Positions 36,173 to 45,723 are shown, counted from the stretch's first letter. The stretch is 64,000 nt of DNA from Bacillus sp. ISL-7 (GCF_018613065.1 NZ_JAGGQW010000014.1:30312-94311); one strand, 5' to 3'. Made by a program: numbers and translations. Notes: a model not told the origin generated them from the sequence alone.

Positions 36173-38464
36173 ATGAATTTAGTTAGTACTGCAATTGGTT
36201 ACCCGTACATTGGTGATAATCGGGAGTGGAAACGTTGTATAGAATCTTTTTGGAAAGGTGCGATATCAGAGGAGCAATTTATTTTCGAGATGAAAACGAA
36301 TCGTTTGAATAATTTGAAGCGCCAGCAATCATTAGGTTTAGATTTACTAACAGTTGGGGATTTTACCACTTATGACCGCATGCTTGACCATGCGGCAATG
36401 TTTGGAATGGTTCCAAATCGTTATAAGTGGACAGGTGATGAAGTCGATCTAACCACTTATTACGAAATGGCCCGTGGGGCAAGCCATGTTGTGGCCTGTG
36501 AGATGACAAAGTGGTTTAACACCAACTATCACTACATCGTACCTGAGTATGAAGGCAAGTCATTACAATTAACCAAAAACTACATTTTAGATTATTTTGT
36601 AGAAGCCAAAGAGGAATTAGGTCTTATTACAAAGCCTACAATGATCGGTCCTTTTACTTTTGTTAGCTTAGCGAAAGGATACGATGCCAAAACCAAAGCA
36701 TTGTTTATTTTAAAACTCTTACCGTTATATGCTCAAGTATTGCAGCAGCTTGTAGATGCTGGGGCACAGTGGATTCAAGTGGAAGAACCAGCACTAACCC
36801 TTTCACTAACTGCAGATGATGTAAAACTAGTGCAGGAAATTTACAAGCAATTAGCAGAAGAAGTACCGGCTGCACAAATCATGTTACAAACTTACTTTGA
36901 AGGACTTTCAGCGTATGAAGAGCTGTCTCAATTACCTGTTGCAGGGATTGGTCTTGATTTCATACATGGTGCCGAAGAGAATATGGATTCACTTCGAAAA
37001 CACGGGTTCCCACAAGACAAAGTATTAGGAATTGGTATCGTAAATGGACGGGATATTTGGCGGGCAAATTTGGCTGAAAAAGCATTCAATACAAAAGCTG
37101 TTTTATTATTAAGCGGTGTAAAAGAAGCTTGGATTCAGTCTTCATGTAGTTTACAGCATGTACCTGTGACGACGAAGGCAGAAACAAAGCTGGATGCCAT
37201 ACTGACAAATGCTTTGTCATTTGCCGATGAGAAAATAATTGAGTTATCACATATTACATCTTACGTACGTGACGAGGCTTGGACAGGAAATAAGAGCGTG
37301 TCACAAAGTATGATAGCAACTGAAGCATTAGCACAGCATAAGGCAAGGAAAAATGCACGTGTGAAAGAGCTAGTATTACAAGTAACACAAGAGCATTTTG
37401 CACGTTCAATGACGTTTAATGAACGTCAACCTTTGCAAAAAAGGGCATTAGATTTACCAGATTATCCAACCACAACCATCGGCAGCTTCCCTCAGTCAGA
37501 TCAAGTAAAACGGACACGTACAGCATGGCGTAAAAAGGAAATTACAGACGCTGAGTATGCAGCGTTTCTAAAAAGTGAAACAGCCCGTTGGATTCAAATT
37601 CAAGAAGAAATAGGACTGGATGTTTTAGTGCATGGTGAATTTGAGCGGACGGATATGGTTGAGTACTTTGGAGAAAAGCTAGAAGGTTTTGCCTTTACAG
37701 AAAAAGCATGGGTTGTATCCTATGGTTCACGTTGTGTCAAACCACCAATTATTTATGGTGACGTCGAGTGGACAGCCCCAATGACCGTGAAGGAAGTAGA
37801 AGCGGCACAGCAATTAACGTCTAAGTATGTGAAAGGGATGTTAACAGGTCCTATTACAATCTTAAATTGGTCTTTTGTCCGCGATGATATTTCACGTGAA
37901 CAAGTAGCCAACCAACTAGCCTTAGCACTAAGAGAAGAGATTGCAGCGTTAGAAGATGCAGGCATTGCCATTATTCAAGTAGATGAACCGGCATTACGTG
38001 AAGGATTGCCATTACGTAAAGAAAAATGGGCTGATTATTTAGCATGGGGGGTAAATGCCTTTAAGTTAGCAACTTCTAGTGTGAAGAATGAAACACAAAT
38101 CCATACGCATATGTGCTATTGCGAGTTTAATGACTTTATTGAGCCGATTCGTGCCCTTGACGCAGATGTGATTTCAATCGAAACGTCTAGAAGTCATGGG
38201 GAGTTGATTCAATCTCTTAAAAAAAATCCATATGAACTTGGTATTGGTTTAGGAGTGTATGATATTCATAGTCCACGTGTACCAAGTCTAGAAGAAATCA
38301 ATGCAATTTTAAACGATAGTTTAGAAATTATTTCAAAAGAACAGTTCTGGGTGAATCCAGATTGTGGTTTAAAAACACGTCATGAAGAAGAAACCATTGC
38401 ATCGCTAAAAAATATGGTGTCAGCCGCTCGGAAACTACGCCAACAGCAACAACAAACTGTTTAA
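36173..38464 (+). CDS. metE: Cobalamin-independent methionine synthase
   Basis: It methylates homocysteine from 5-methyltetrahydrofolate without B12. The 763-residue length and both homologous halves are present. The C-terminal half has TTTIGSFPQSDQVKRTR, HGEFERTDMVEYF, IQVDEPALREGLPL and the zinc ligands HTHMCYCEFND and NPDCGLKTR. ATG at 36173 follows AAGGAGGAACG; a longer in-frame extension upstream would run through the riboswitch terminator and is not used. Control by a cobalamin riboswitch implies the cell also has a B12-dependent MetH or imports B12. Confidence 0.97.
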   Translation: MNLVSTAIGYPYIGDNREWKRCIESFWKGAISEEQFIFEMKTNRLNNLKRQQSLGLDLLTVGDFTTYDRMLDHAAMFGMVPNRYKWTGDEVDLTTYYEMARGASHVVACEMTKWFNTNYHYIVPEYEGKSLQLTKNYILDYFVEAKEELGLITKPTMIGPFTFVSLAKGYDAKTKALFILKLLPLYAQVLQQLVDAGAQWIQVEEPALTLSLTADDVKLVQEIYKQLAEEVPAAQIMLQTYFEGLSAYEELSQLPVAGIGLDFIHGAEENMDSLRKHGFPQDKVLGIGIVNGRDIWRANLAEKAFNTKAVLLLSGVKEAWIQSSCSLQHVPVTTKAETKLDAILTNALSFADEKIIELSHITSYVRDEAWTGNKSVSQSMIATEALAQHKARKNARVKELVLQVTQEHFARSMTFNERQPLQKRALDLPDYPTTTIGSFPQSDQVKRTRTAWRKKEITDAEYAAFLKSETARWIQIQEEIGLDVLVHGEFERTDMVEYFGEKLEGFAFTEKAWVVSYGSRCVKPPIIYGDVEWTAPMTVKEVEAAQQLTSKYVKGMLTGPITILNWSFVRDDISREQVANQLALALREEIAALEDAGIAIIQVDEPALREGLPLRKEKWADYLAWGVNAFKLATSSVKNETQIHTHMCYCEFNDFIEPIRALDADVISIETSRSHGELIQSLKKNPYELGIGLGVYDIHSPRVPSLEEINAILNDSLEIISKEQFWVNPDCGLKTRHEEETIASLKNMVSAARKLRQQQQQTV

Positions 38465-38485
38465 ATCTAATCTAAACAATTAAAT

Positions 38486-38520
38486 AAAGGGCCTTTTCCA
38501 TTTTTGGAAAGGCTCTTTGG
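38486..38520 (+). terminator. Terminator after metE
   Basis: AAGGGCCTTTTCCA pairs with TGGAAAGGCTCTTT around a TTTT loop. Confidence 0.85.
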
Positions 38521-38604
38521 TTTGTTTAATTAACTGAACATCACCACGTAGGTATATGTGCATAAAATGATTAGTGCACGAAAATGGAGGTGTGATGTTC
38601 AAAT

Positions 38605-40851
38605 ATGATGTATTTCAATCATTACTATAGAAATAACCCTTACAATACTTATGTACCGATATCGGAGTTAAGCAGGGTAGGAGCAAAGGTTACTTGGGAT
38701 GAAAAACAAAAGGTTTTTAGAGTCACAAGTGATTATCATCTAATAAAGGTTGAAAACCAACAATTAAGGCAGAGGATAACAGAGTTAACTGCGCTAGTAA
38801 CGAATCGTAGCTTAAGGGCTAATGACCAAAACTGGGAAATGCACTTAGCTGACCAGGGAAATACCAATTATTCAACTGCTACAATGCCAGTAGATTTAAC
38901 ATTATTGACGTTAAAGAAAGATCCATTTAATAATGCTTCCTCCCTGTTTAGCGTGAATCAGAATCAGTTGTACTCGGTTGAACGAATTTCGAAAAAAATT
39001 CTTTCTGCTACCGACTTGGACACTTATAAAGAGAAATGGGATTTTTCAACAGAAAACCAGGATGCCTTTCTTGATTTGATAGCAAGAGACGGAGTGGTTT
39101 ACGCATCAACTATGAATAAACTTTATGCGATTCAGGATAACGGAAACGCTCCACTGACACTCTGGACCGTTGATACCTTTGCGAACAGGCTTTTAATAGA
39201 CCAAAATACATTGTTTTATTACACCAAAACCACCGAGGGTCTGGATGCGATTGGTACAGTAGATATAAAAACGGGTCAAAAGAAATGGAGTTATCCCCTT
39301 AAATTCCAAGAGCAAATCGAAGGAGTTTTTGTTGCTGGCGGAGATAGACTGTATGCCAATATACGGAATCCAGTGCAAATGACATCCAAAATGTATGCAT
39401 TCGATTCCTCTTCCGGCACTGTTCTCTGGACATTTGATCTTGATTCAAGCTTGCCTATTTACGGAGCTCCTGTCTATAAAGAAGAGAAGCTTTACTTCGA
39501 AACGAAAAAAACAACTAGAACCATTTGGGCATTGGATGCTGCAAGCGGAAGAACATTATGGAAGTTTAGTCCAACGGGTATGTTTACACAGCCTCTGTCT
39601 GTAACGAATGATTCTTTAATTGTCCTGGATGAAATCAATATTATGGCGATTGATAAAAATACTGGAGTACAAAAATGGAAGACCATGTACGCAGAGCAGT
39701 TCGTTGCCGGGGGACTACAGACCATTAGAGGGTCAAGCGGTATGGTTGTAGCCTCAGACAGAATTATTTTGGGAAATTACAACAAGATAAAATTCTTTAA
39801 TTCAGCAACTGGGCAGCTCATTTATTCAACTCTTCAGCTTACACCTACTACAGGCGCATCTGGTCTACGGCCAATCGGCGTCATTAAAGATACTATTTTT
39901 GTATCGGAGACTAATCAATTTCTCTATACGTACGCTGTTCCAAAAATAAGCCAGCTAGATACAGAAAAGCCAACGGCAACGATCGATTTACCAGCAGTCA
40001 GCCAGCTTTCTGTTCAGGATGGGAAGAATCAAATTAAAATTCCAGTTACAATAAGTGAAACGGCAGAAATGGATGTTACCATTGTTGATGAAAGCGGCCT
40101 GGTAGTTCAGACCATCGGCTGGGGACGCCACTTGAAGGGTACATCCAATTTTTATTGGGATGGAAAAAACAGCCGGGGCTTTAACGTGATCCGTGGGAAT
40201 TACTATCCAGTTATCAGGCTTACAGATCTTGCAGGAAATATGAATGTGTATGAAGCACGTGATAAATTAATTCAGATTACAGAGGGTTTTGGTTTGACTG
40301 TAAAAAATTCTAACCTGCGTACGGCGGCTACTACTCAAAGTACAATCCTTCGGACCATCCCTGCCGGTTCAGAAGTGATCATAAAAGGGGAGACTGGTGA
40401 TTGGTATCAGGTAGAGTACAGGATTGTTACGGCGGTGCTAAATGGATATGTCTCCAAGCCGTTAATCAAAGTTCCATCCAATCAGGAGATTCAAGCAATC
40501 GAAAATGCTAAGACAAGGACAAACGTCAATGTTAGAACCTATCCTGGAACTCAGTATGATACAAAGATCGTGCTCCCGATGAATACAGATATAAAAATTT
40601 ATTCCGCAATCGGAGACTGGTATTCAATAGAATACAAGAAAGACAGCATGACTTTGGATTCTGGGTATGTAGCAAAATTTACTATTACCCTTCCAACTGT
40701 ATCAACTTATGAATACACCGTTATTGCTGGCGATTCTCTCTGGAAGATTGCCCAGAAGAATGGTGTAACGATTGACTCCATCGTCAAAGCCAACAACCTC
40801 GATCCCAATCAACCTCTTTATATTGGCCAAAAACTGACTATAGTTAAATAA
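38605..40851 (+). CDS. Multidomain protein: PQQ-type propeller, FlgD-like, two SH3 and LysM
   Basis: Domains run in this order: a short copper-amine-oxidase-N-like segment (YVPISELSRVGAKVTWDEKQ), beta-propeller blades with repeated LYAxD and G(T/R)xLWxF motifs (about 100-450), a FlgD/Ig-like unit (FYWDGKNSRGFNVIRGNYYP, ~470-560), two bacterial SH3 domains (VKNSNLRTAATTQSTI and ARTNVNVRTYPG-like) and a C-terminal LysM (YTVIAGDSLWKIAQKNGVTI). SH3 and LysM suggest binding to cell wall or spore cortex. No signal peptide is seen, so delivery may be from the mother cell, or the start is truncated. GGAGGTG lies 12 bp upstream. Confidence 0.8.
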   Translation: MMYFNHYYRNNPYNTYVPISELSRVGAKVTWDEKQKVFRVTSDYHLIKVENQQLRQRITELTALVTNRSLRANDQNWEMHLADQGNTNYSTATMPVDLTLLTLKKDPFNNASSLFSVNQNQLYSVERISKKILSATDLDTYKEKWDFSTENQDAFLDLIARDGVVYASTMNKLYAIQDNGNAPLTLWTVDTFANRLLIDQNTLFYYTKTTEGLDAIGTVDIKTGQKKWSYPLKFQEQIEGVFVAGGDRLYANIRNPVQMTSKMYAFDSSSGTVLWTFDLDSSLPIYGAPVYKEEKLYFETKKTTRTIWALDAASGRTLWKFSPTGMFTQPLSVTNDSLIVLDEINIMAIDKNTGVQKWKTMYAEQFVAGGLQTIRGSSGMVVASDRIILGNYNKIKFFNSATGQLIYSTLQLTPTTGASGLRPIGVIKDTIFVSETNQFLYTYAVPKISQLDTEKPTATIDLPAVSQLSVQDGKNQIKIPVTISETAEMDVTIVDESGLVVQTIGWGRHLKGTSNFYWDGKNSRGFNVIRGNYYPVIRLTDLAGNMNVYEARDKLIQITEGFGLTVKNSNLRTAATTQSTILRTIPAGSEVIIKGETGDWYQVEYRIVTAVLNGYVSKPLIKVPSNQEIQAIENAKTRTNVNVRTYPGTQYDTKIVLPMNTDIKIYSAIGDWYSIEYKKDSMTLDSGYVAKFTITLPTVSTYEYTVIAGDSLWKIAQKNGVTIDSIVKANNLDPNQPLYIGQKLTIVK

Positions 40852-40859
40852 TACTTGTG

Positions 40860-40890
40860 AAAAAAGAGGGCAAACGTGCTCTCTTTTTCG
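40860..40890 (+). terminator. Terminator after the LysM protein
   Basis: AAAAGAGGGC pairs with GCTCTCTTTTT around AAACGT. Confidence 0.75.
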
Positions 40891-41019
40891 TTCGATGAAA
40901 TTTTATTTACGCTTCTTTTTATCCAAATTTTAGTCTGCTGGTTATGAAAAAGCAAATTGCCTAAAAGATATAATAAATTTGCCCAGTCTAACGACTGGGC
41001 ATAATTTAATATCAATGTT

Positions 41020-41388
41020 TTAATCTTCCTCAAACCATAATGGTGTCTTATCATCAGGGTCTCCATTGTAATTTATCTTAATTTCCTCGCCTGCCTTAAT
41101 GTCGGTATAGGCATAAAATTTGATTATTCCTTTTTTAAATTTTCTTTTAAAAATGGCATTAGGTGTGCTGGAATGATTAAATAGTGACCCGACTCCTAAT
41201 GCTAATGCACAGTCATCATAATTTGTTCCCCACCAGAAGACATAGTTTATTAACTGGGTTTTTTTCAAATACTTATACTCATCTTTAGGGAATACAATGA
41301 CGGGTGACACCTCTAGAAGTTCATCCTTCTTAATATCACGAGTCGCGAAAATCCCTCTCCCGTATTGAGATTGCTTAACCTCCAGCAT
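41020..41388 (-). CDS. Small SET-domain protein
   Basis: The SET core is visible in 122 residues: SQYGRGIFATRDIKKDELL, GVGSLFNHSSTPNAIF (the NHS AdoMet and substrate motif) and AGEEIKINYNGD at the C-terminus. SET proteins methylate lysines; bacterial free-standing members are small and their substrates mostly unknown. ATG at 41388 follows GGAGGTAAACAGAA. The gene is isolated, which fits horizontal spread, but composition is not unusual. Confidence 0.85.
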   Translation of the reverse strand: MLEVKQSQYGRGIFATRDIKKDELLEVSPVIVFPKDEYKYLKKTQLINYVFWWGTNYDDCALALGVGSLFNHSSTPNAIFKRKFKKGIIKFYAYTDIKAGEEIKINYNGDPDDKTPLWFEED

Positions 41389-41642
41389 ATTTCTGTTTAC
41401 CTCCATTTTACAAACATCTCAGTTGCAGTTTTTTTATTAAGGTATGAAAAAGGGCGGTGTTTGGTTTGGGTCAATTAGGGAGGTGCAAGTTCATAGAGGA
41501 AAAAAACCAAGTTAATGTGAAGAGACTAACTTGCCATCAGTGAACTTATTTTTGTAAGTGGTTTACCAAGATGTTAGTTTTGCAATTGTCCAAAAAAATT
41601 ATCATAATAATTATTTAATTGACTAATGGTTAATATTCCTAA

Positions 41643-41801
41643 CTGGTATACAATATAAGTGAAATCGGACAATTTAATCTCGGTTATGTTAAAAATCCTG
41701 TGAAAAAGGGAAGCTGGGTCAATGAAACCATGGTTGATTTGCCAAGTGCACCCGAGTTGGACGAACTACTAGCACCTGATCAAGGGATAGAACGATTGTA
41801 G
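41643..41801 (+). pseudogene. C-terminal gene remnant, family unknown
   Basis: A 52-codon frame with no start codon or ribosome binding site reads ISEIGQFNLGYVKNPVKKGS and ends PELDELLAPDQGIERL at TAG 41799-41801. A proper intrinsic terminator follows 17 bp later, as expected at the end of a real gene. The upstream part of the gene seems to have been deleted. I do not recognise the family. Confidence 0.5.
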
Positions 41802-41817
41802 CAAAGCTGAAAATATT

Positions 41818-41852
41818 AAAGGCTGACAGGAAGCATGCTGTCAGCCTCTTTA
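41818..41852 (+). terminator. Terminator following the gene remnant
   Basis: AGGCTGACAG pairs perfectly with CTGTCAGCCT, followed by CTTT. Confidence 0.8.
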
Positions 41853-41911
41853 GATTAGCAAAATAGTTGAATATCTTGTTAACAGTTATAATGATAGTGG
41901 AGTTGATTAGG

Positions 41912-42922
41912 ATGAATGCGAAGGAGATATCCACACGGATCGATGTTCTTGATTATTTACGGGGATTTGCCCTAATGGGGATTATCCTGGTTAACATCAT
42001 TCCATTATTGTCGGTTAAGTTACCAATTCCCAGCACCTCTGATGCATCGTACTTGAGGTTTTTATACTTATTTGTGGAAGGTCGCTTTTATACGATCTTT
42101 ACCTTTTTGTTTGGTGTGGGGTTTTATATATTTATCTCCAGGGCAAATGCGAAGGGGAAAAATGGCTATGTTTTGTTTTTACGGCGAATCCTCGTGTTGT
42201 TTATCTTTGGATTAGTTCATGTGCAATTTCATCCAGGGGAAGCATTAACGGTTTATGCTATTTGCGGTCTGATTATTTTACCTTTTTATAAAGCTAACAA
42301 GGTTGTAAATCTTGTTTTTGGAATGGTCATGTTGCTCGTCCTAAGTTTGTATGCTCAGAAAATGTTTATGGTGGTTCCTTTGATGTTGTTAGGAATCGCC
42401 GCCGGGCAGTACCGGCTCTTTGAACGAATATCAGATCAATGGAAAGTGACAGCTATTTTCACAGGGGGGATGTTTGTTTTATGTGTGGCAGGACTTATTT
42501 ATCAATATCAGCATGCTCCGTTTGCATTTGGATCAGGTGGTGAGTCCATAGAAACGCAGCAATTCTTACGGATTGGAATCACGATTGGTCCAATTGTCTC
42601 TGCTTTTTATATCGGGCTGATGATTTTGCTTCTGAATTGTCCTGTTGTCCGGAAGGTTCTGTCACCTTTAAAGAGCTATGGACGGATGGCGCTGACAAAT
42701 TATGTTTCACAAACAATCTTAATCCTAGTTGCGGGGAAGATGCTGGATTTATTCGATCATATCACTAATTTACAATCACTTTATTTTTGTTTAGCTATTT
42801 ATGTGATTCAGTTGACTTTCAGTTCAATTTGGCTGCACCACTTCAGCTTCGGCCCATTGGAATGGGGGTGGCGCACGATGACCTACTTCGAATTCCCGCC
42901 AATGCGAAAAACTAGAGTATAG
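41912..42922 (+). CDS. DUF418 family membrane protein
   Basis: About 336 residues with nine or ten helices. It opens with the family signature RIDVLDYLRGFALMGIILVN and ends with the DUF418 block SYGRMALTNYVSQTILILV and GPLEWGWRTMTYF. The family (YeiB, YxaH) is related to acyltransferase-3 proteins and its function is unknown. ATG at 41912 follows GGAGTTGATTAGG. Confidence 0.88.
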   Translation: MNAKEISTRIDVLDYLRGFALMGIILVNIIPLLSVKLPIPSTSDASYLRFLYLFVEGRFYTIFTFLFGVGFYIFISRANAKGKNGYVLFLRRILVLFIFGLVHVQFHPGEALTVYAICGLIILPFYKANKVVNLVFGMVMLLVLSLYAQKMFMVVPLMLLGIAAGQYRLFERISDQWKVTAIFTGGMFVLCVAGLIYQYQHAPFAFGSGGESIETQQFLRIGITIGPIVSAFYIGLMILLLNCPVVRKVLSPLKSYGRMALTNYVSQTILILVAGKMLDLFDHITNLQSLYFCLAIYVIQLTFSSIWLHHFSFGPLEWGWRTMTYFEFPPMRKTRV

Positions 42923-42963
42923 AGAGCAAACGCCCACCTCTTGATGGGGAATGCTAAAGAAAT

Positions 42964-43008
42964 GTCAGTCCTCCAATGTTTAAAACTGGAGGACTGACTC
43001 GATTTTTG
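42964..43008. terminator. Terminator between DUF418 and the lipoprotein gene
   Basis: A perfect 12-bp stem, GTCAGTCCTCCA/TGGAGGACTGAC, is followed by TCGATTTTTG. Confidence 0.85.
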
Positions 43009-43033
43009 TTACAGCTTATGTCTGGAGACAATG

Positions 43034-43516
43034 TTATTTTTCAATATCCACATCGTGTTCCTTTGCTAATTTATCCAATTTAGTTTGATAATTACGAATA
43101 TGTTTTCGCGCGTCAGCCAACATATCATTGGCTTTTTGGATCAAATTGGCATCTTGTTCTTCTAATGCCTGTTTAATTATTGCAAAGGCTTTAAACTGTA
43201 TATCCGCTCCTTCAATATATATTTCGTGGATTTCTCTTACCTCATCTGTTTTAATCTTTACAGAATCTAGAGCTTTAATAAATTCGTTGTAATTTGGAAT
43301 AACATCATTATTTAAGACATCGTACATTGTTTGATCATCCTGATAGTTTGTACCCGAGACCCCTTCATAGGCTGAAACGGCAGCCCTCTCTAATTTCCCC
43401 GCTTCCTTCATTTCTTTATTTACATAATTAAGTAAATCATCTTGCACAGGATCATTAGAGCATCCAGACAATAAAATCAAAATGGGTAGGAATATAGCCA
43501 ATATCCATTTTTTCAC
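43034..43516 (-). CDS. Putative lipoprotein, helical
   Basis: The N-terminus KKWILAIFLPILILLSGCSND is a lipoprotein signal with lipobox LLSGC. The remainder is charged and helical (YVNKEMKEAGKLERAAVSAY, then a heptad-like C-terminal RKHIRNYQTKLDKLAKEHDV) and probably forms a coiled-coil bundle outside the membrane. GTG at 43516 is eight bases after GGAGG and is preferred to GTG at 43525. The function is unknown. Confidence 0.78.
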   Translation of the reverse strand: MKKWILAIFLPILILLSGCSNDPVQDDLLNYVNKEMKEAGKLERAAVSAYEGVSGTNYQDDQTMYDVLNNDVIPNYNEFIKALDSVKIKTDEVREIHEIYIEGADIQFKAFAIIKQALEEQDANLIQKANDMLADARKHIRNYQTKLDKLAKEHDVDIEK

Positions 43517-43730
43517 TACATTCACCTCCTAATGCCCAATTTATGAGGGTTAGGAAGTCCATTATGAGTGTGGAAAATATTATTTTATTAATCATCACGT
43601 GGCTTTATATAGTCTTGTTTAGGAAATTCGGCTCTTCAGTAAATGTTTTACTTTGGTAATCTCACTGAAAAAGTTTCTCAATTAGACGTTGGCTTCAAAA
43701 TTCAGAATGTTATAATCAAATTCAGAATTT

Positions 43731-43755
43731 ATTGATAATGATTTTCATTATCAAT
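43731..43755. promoter_or_regulatory. Perfect Fur box
   Basis: An 11-3-11 perfect palindrome contains GATAATGATTTTCATTATC, the classical ferric-uptake-regulator site. It lies 24 bp before the truncated siderophore-binding-protein frame. Confidence 0.85.
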
Positions 43756-43778
43756 AATGGAACGCTAGAATTATAGAA

Positions 43779-43982
43779 ATGATGGGGTTTGTTATTGACC
43801 GTGCGACAGCAGTTGGCGGAGAAATTGGTGCAAAGGAAATTATTGAAAATGAGTTAGTTAAAAAAACTGCTGCCTTTAAGAATGATAAGATTATCTACCT
43901 AAATGCAGACACATGGTACCTAAGCGGTGGAGGCTTAAAATCTGTCAAAGCAATGGCCAAAGAAATAGAGGCAGCATTATAA
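43779..43982 (+). pseudogene. C-terminal remnant of an iron-siderophore binding protein
   Basis: The frame VIDRATAVGGEIGAKEIIEN, LVKKTAAFKNDKIIYLNADT, then WYLSGGGLKSVKAMAKEIEAAL is the end of the YclQ/FatB-type substrate-binding family. The signal peptide, lipobox and first ~250 residues are missing and there is no ribosome binding site. It still lies directly behind a perfect Fur box, so an internal deletion has joined the promoter to the gene tail. Confidence 0.78.
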
Positions 43983-44051
43983 AACAAGAAACAACCCCAC
44001 AAACGCTTGGACTTAAGCTCCGAACGTTTGTTATTATGACCTAAAGCAGCT

Positions 44052-44110
44052 CAAATTGTCCGTGTAGGACGGACAATAGGGCTAAGTGTCTTTCGGTGGT
44101 GCCTGACACC
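44052..44110. repeat. Dispersed palindrome family, one-armed long form
   Basis: ATTGTCCGTGTAGGACGGACAAT forms an inner hairpin, and one outer arm GGTGCCTGACACC lies at 44098-44110. The left outer arm is absent. Confidence 0.8.
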
Positions 44111-44195
44111 ATTTTGTAAAATACTTCTTTTCTTTATCGAAAAACTCTGTAAAATGGAGATTAAGAGTATAATAGATGTGTTTGGAGAGATCTCT

Positions 44196-45656
44196 ATGTC
44201 GAAGAGTTTCCCGATTTTTACGAAAGAGAATGAATCTGTGGTTTATAATCCGGATGATTTAATTGACTTATTTCTTGACTGTACCGCAGACGCGATTTGT
44301 ATGGTCGATATGGAGAATCGGTTTATTCGAGTGAACCACGTGTATACGAAGATATTTGGCTATACAGAGGACGATGTCATCGGAAAAAGAGTTGAAGAAT
44401 TTCCCAATCCTGACATTGTGCATGATATTATTGAATCAGTCAAGAGTGGTGAAGCATATCCTGATATGGTTACCCAAAGATACCATAAAGACGGAAGCAT
44501 ACTTGATATTGCTGTTTCCTATTCTCCCTTTCGAAATTCATGTGGGGAAATTATTGCTGTTATTGCAATCTTTCGCGATATAACAGAGCATATAAATATT
44601 GAAAGAGAATTAAAAAAAACACGTGAACTGTACAAGCTTATAACTGAAAATACATCGGATATGATTAAGGTCTATTCGAGAGATAAAAAGATTGTCTATG
44701 CATCTCCTTCTCATGAAAACGGAATTGGATATACTCCTGACCAGTTAATAGGTAAAACCGTATACGATCTTATCATGCCAGAGGAAATAGACCATTTTGA
44801 CAGAGTTTATCAAAGGTTAATAGAAACAAAGGAACCTCAACTGCTACAAACAAAGTTGCAAACAGGTAATAAGGAAGTAATATACTCGGAGACCACTATT
44901 TCTCCAATTTTTAATGAACAAGGAGAAATTGATTCCTATGTGACGGTGGGAAGGGATATTACAGACCGGGTAAAAAATGATGATGCCCTCCGAAATTTAG
45001 ACCGGCTTTCGATTATTGGCCAATTGGCTGCTGGAGTTGCTCATGAAATACGAAACCCATTGACTTCGTTGAAAGGGTTTTCAAAGCTTTTGAAAGATAC
45101 TAGGAACCAAGAAAAACAAAGTGATTATTTATCAATCATCATGAACGAATTAGATCGTATTGATATGATTGTGAATGAATTTATGTCGTTGGCGAAACCT
45201 CAAGCCATTCAATTTGATCAAGAAAATCTAAATTCAATCTTAGAAAGCACGGTTAATATACTTCATCCACAAGCTTTATTACATAATGTGCAAATAATCA
45301 GCCATTATCAAAAGGATAATATTGATTTGCTTTGTAATCCCAATCAGTTGAAACAGGTTTTTGTTAATTTTTTAAAAAATGCAATTGAATCGATGCCGTT
45401 TGGTGGAAATGTGAATATTCATGTGCAAAGGATAGAAGGCAAACGAGTGCAGATTAGCTTTTCGGATGAAGGGATGGGCATTGACGGCGAACTTATGCGC
45501 TATTTGGGAACTCCCTTCTATACAACCAAGGATAAAGGAATCGGACTTGGCCTAACCGTCAGCAACAAAATCATCCAGGAACATAATGGTACTATGAAAA
45601 TCGACAGTCAACCTGGGAAAGGCACCACTGTAAAAGTTGAACTGGAATGCTTTTAA
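44196..45656 (+). CDS. PAS-domain sensor histidine kinase (sporulation-kinase type)
   Basis: A cytosolic kinase of about 486 residues without membrane helices. Two PAS domains (FLDCTADAICMVDMENRFIR, then ITENTSDMIKVYSRDKKIVY) are followed by a HisKA segment with the phosphoacceptor in AAGVAHEIRNPLTSLKGF and an ATPase domain (LKQVFVNFLKNAIESM, DEGMGIDGE, KGIGLGLTVSNKII). This layout matches KinA/KinE-type kinases that feed the Spo0 phosphorelay. No response regulator is adjacent, also as in those orphan kinases. ATG at 44196 follows TTGGAGAGATCTCT. Confidence 0.88.
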   Translation: MSKSFPIFTKENESVVYNPDDLIDLFLDCTADAICMVDMENRFIRVNHVYTKIFGYTEDDVIGKRVEEFPNPDIVHDIIESVKSGEAYPDMVTQRYHKDGSILDIAVSYSPFRNSCGEIIAVIAIFRDITEHINIERELKKTRELYKLITENTSDMIKVYSRDKKIVYASPSHENGIGYTPDQLIGKTVYDLIMPEEIDHFDRVYQRLIETKEPQLLQTKLQTGNKEVIYSETTISPIFNEQGEIDSYVTVGRDITDRVKNDDALRNLDRLSIIGQLAAGVAHEIRNPLTSLKGFSKLLKDTRNQEKQSDYLSIIMNELDRIDMIVNEFMSLAKPQAIQFDQENLNSILESTVNILHPQALLHNVQIISHYQKDNIDLLCNPNQLKQVFVNFLKNAIESMPFGGNVNIHVQRIEGKRVQISFSDEGMGIDGELMRYLGTPFYTTKDKGIGLGLTVSNKIIQEHNGTMKIDSQPGKGTTVKVELECF

Positions 45657-45670
45657 TAAGGATGTAAAAA

Positions 45671-45723
45671 AAGGGTGTCAGGCATCATTAAGGGACAATT
45701 GTCCCACGTGGTGCCTGACACCC
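45671..45723. repeat. Dispersed palindrome family, short form, probable terminator
   Basis: AAGGGTGTCAGGCATCA and TGGTGCCTGACACCCTT enclose GGGACAATTGTCCC, itself a perfect palindrome. It lies exactly between the convergent kinase and ykuK genes and can act as a bidirectional terminator. Confidence 0.85.
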
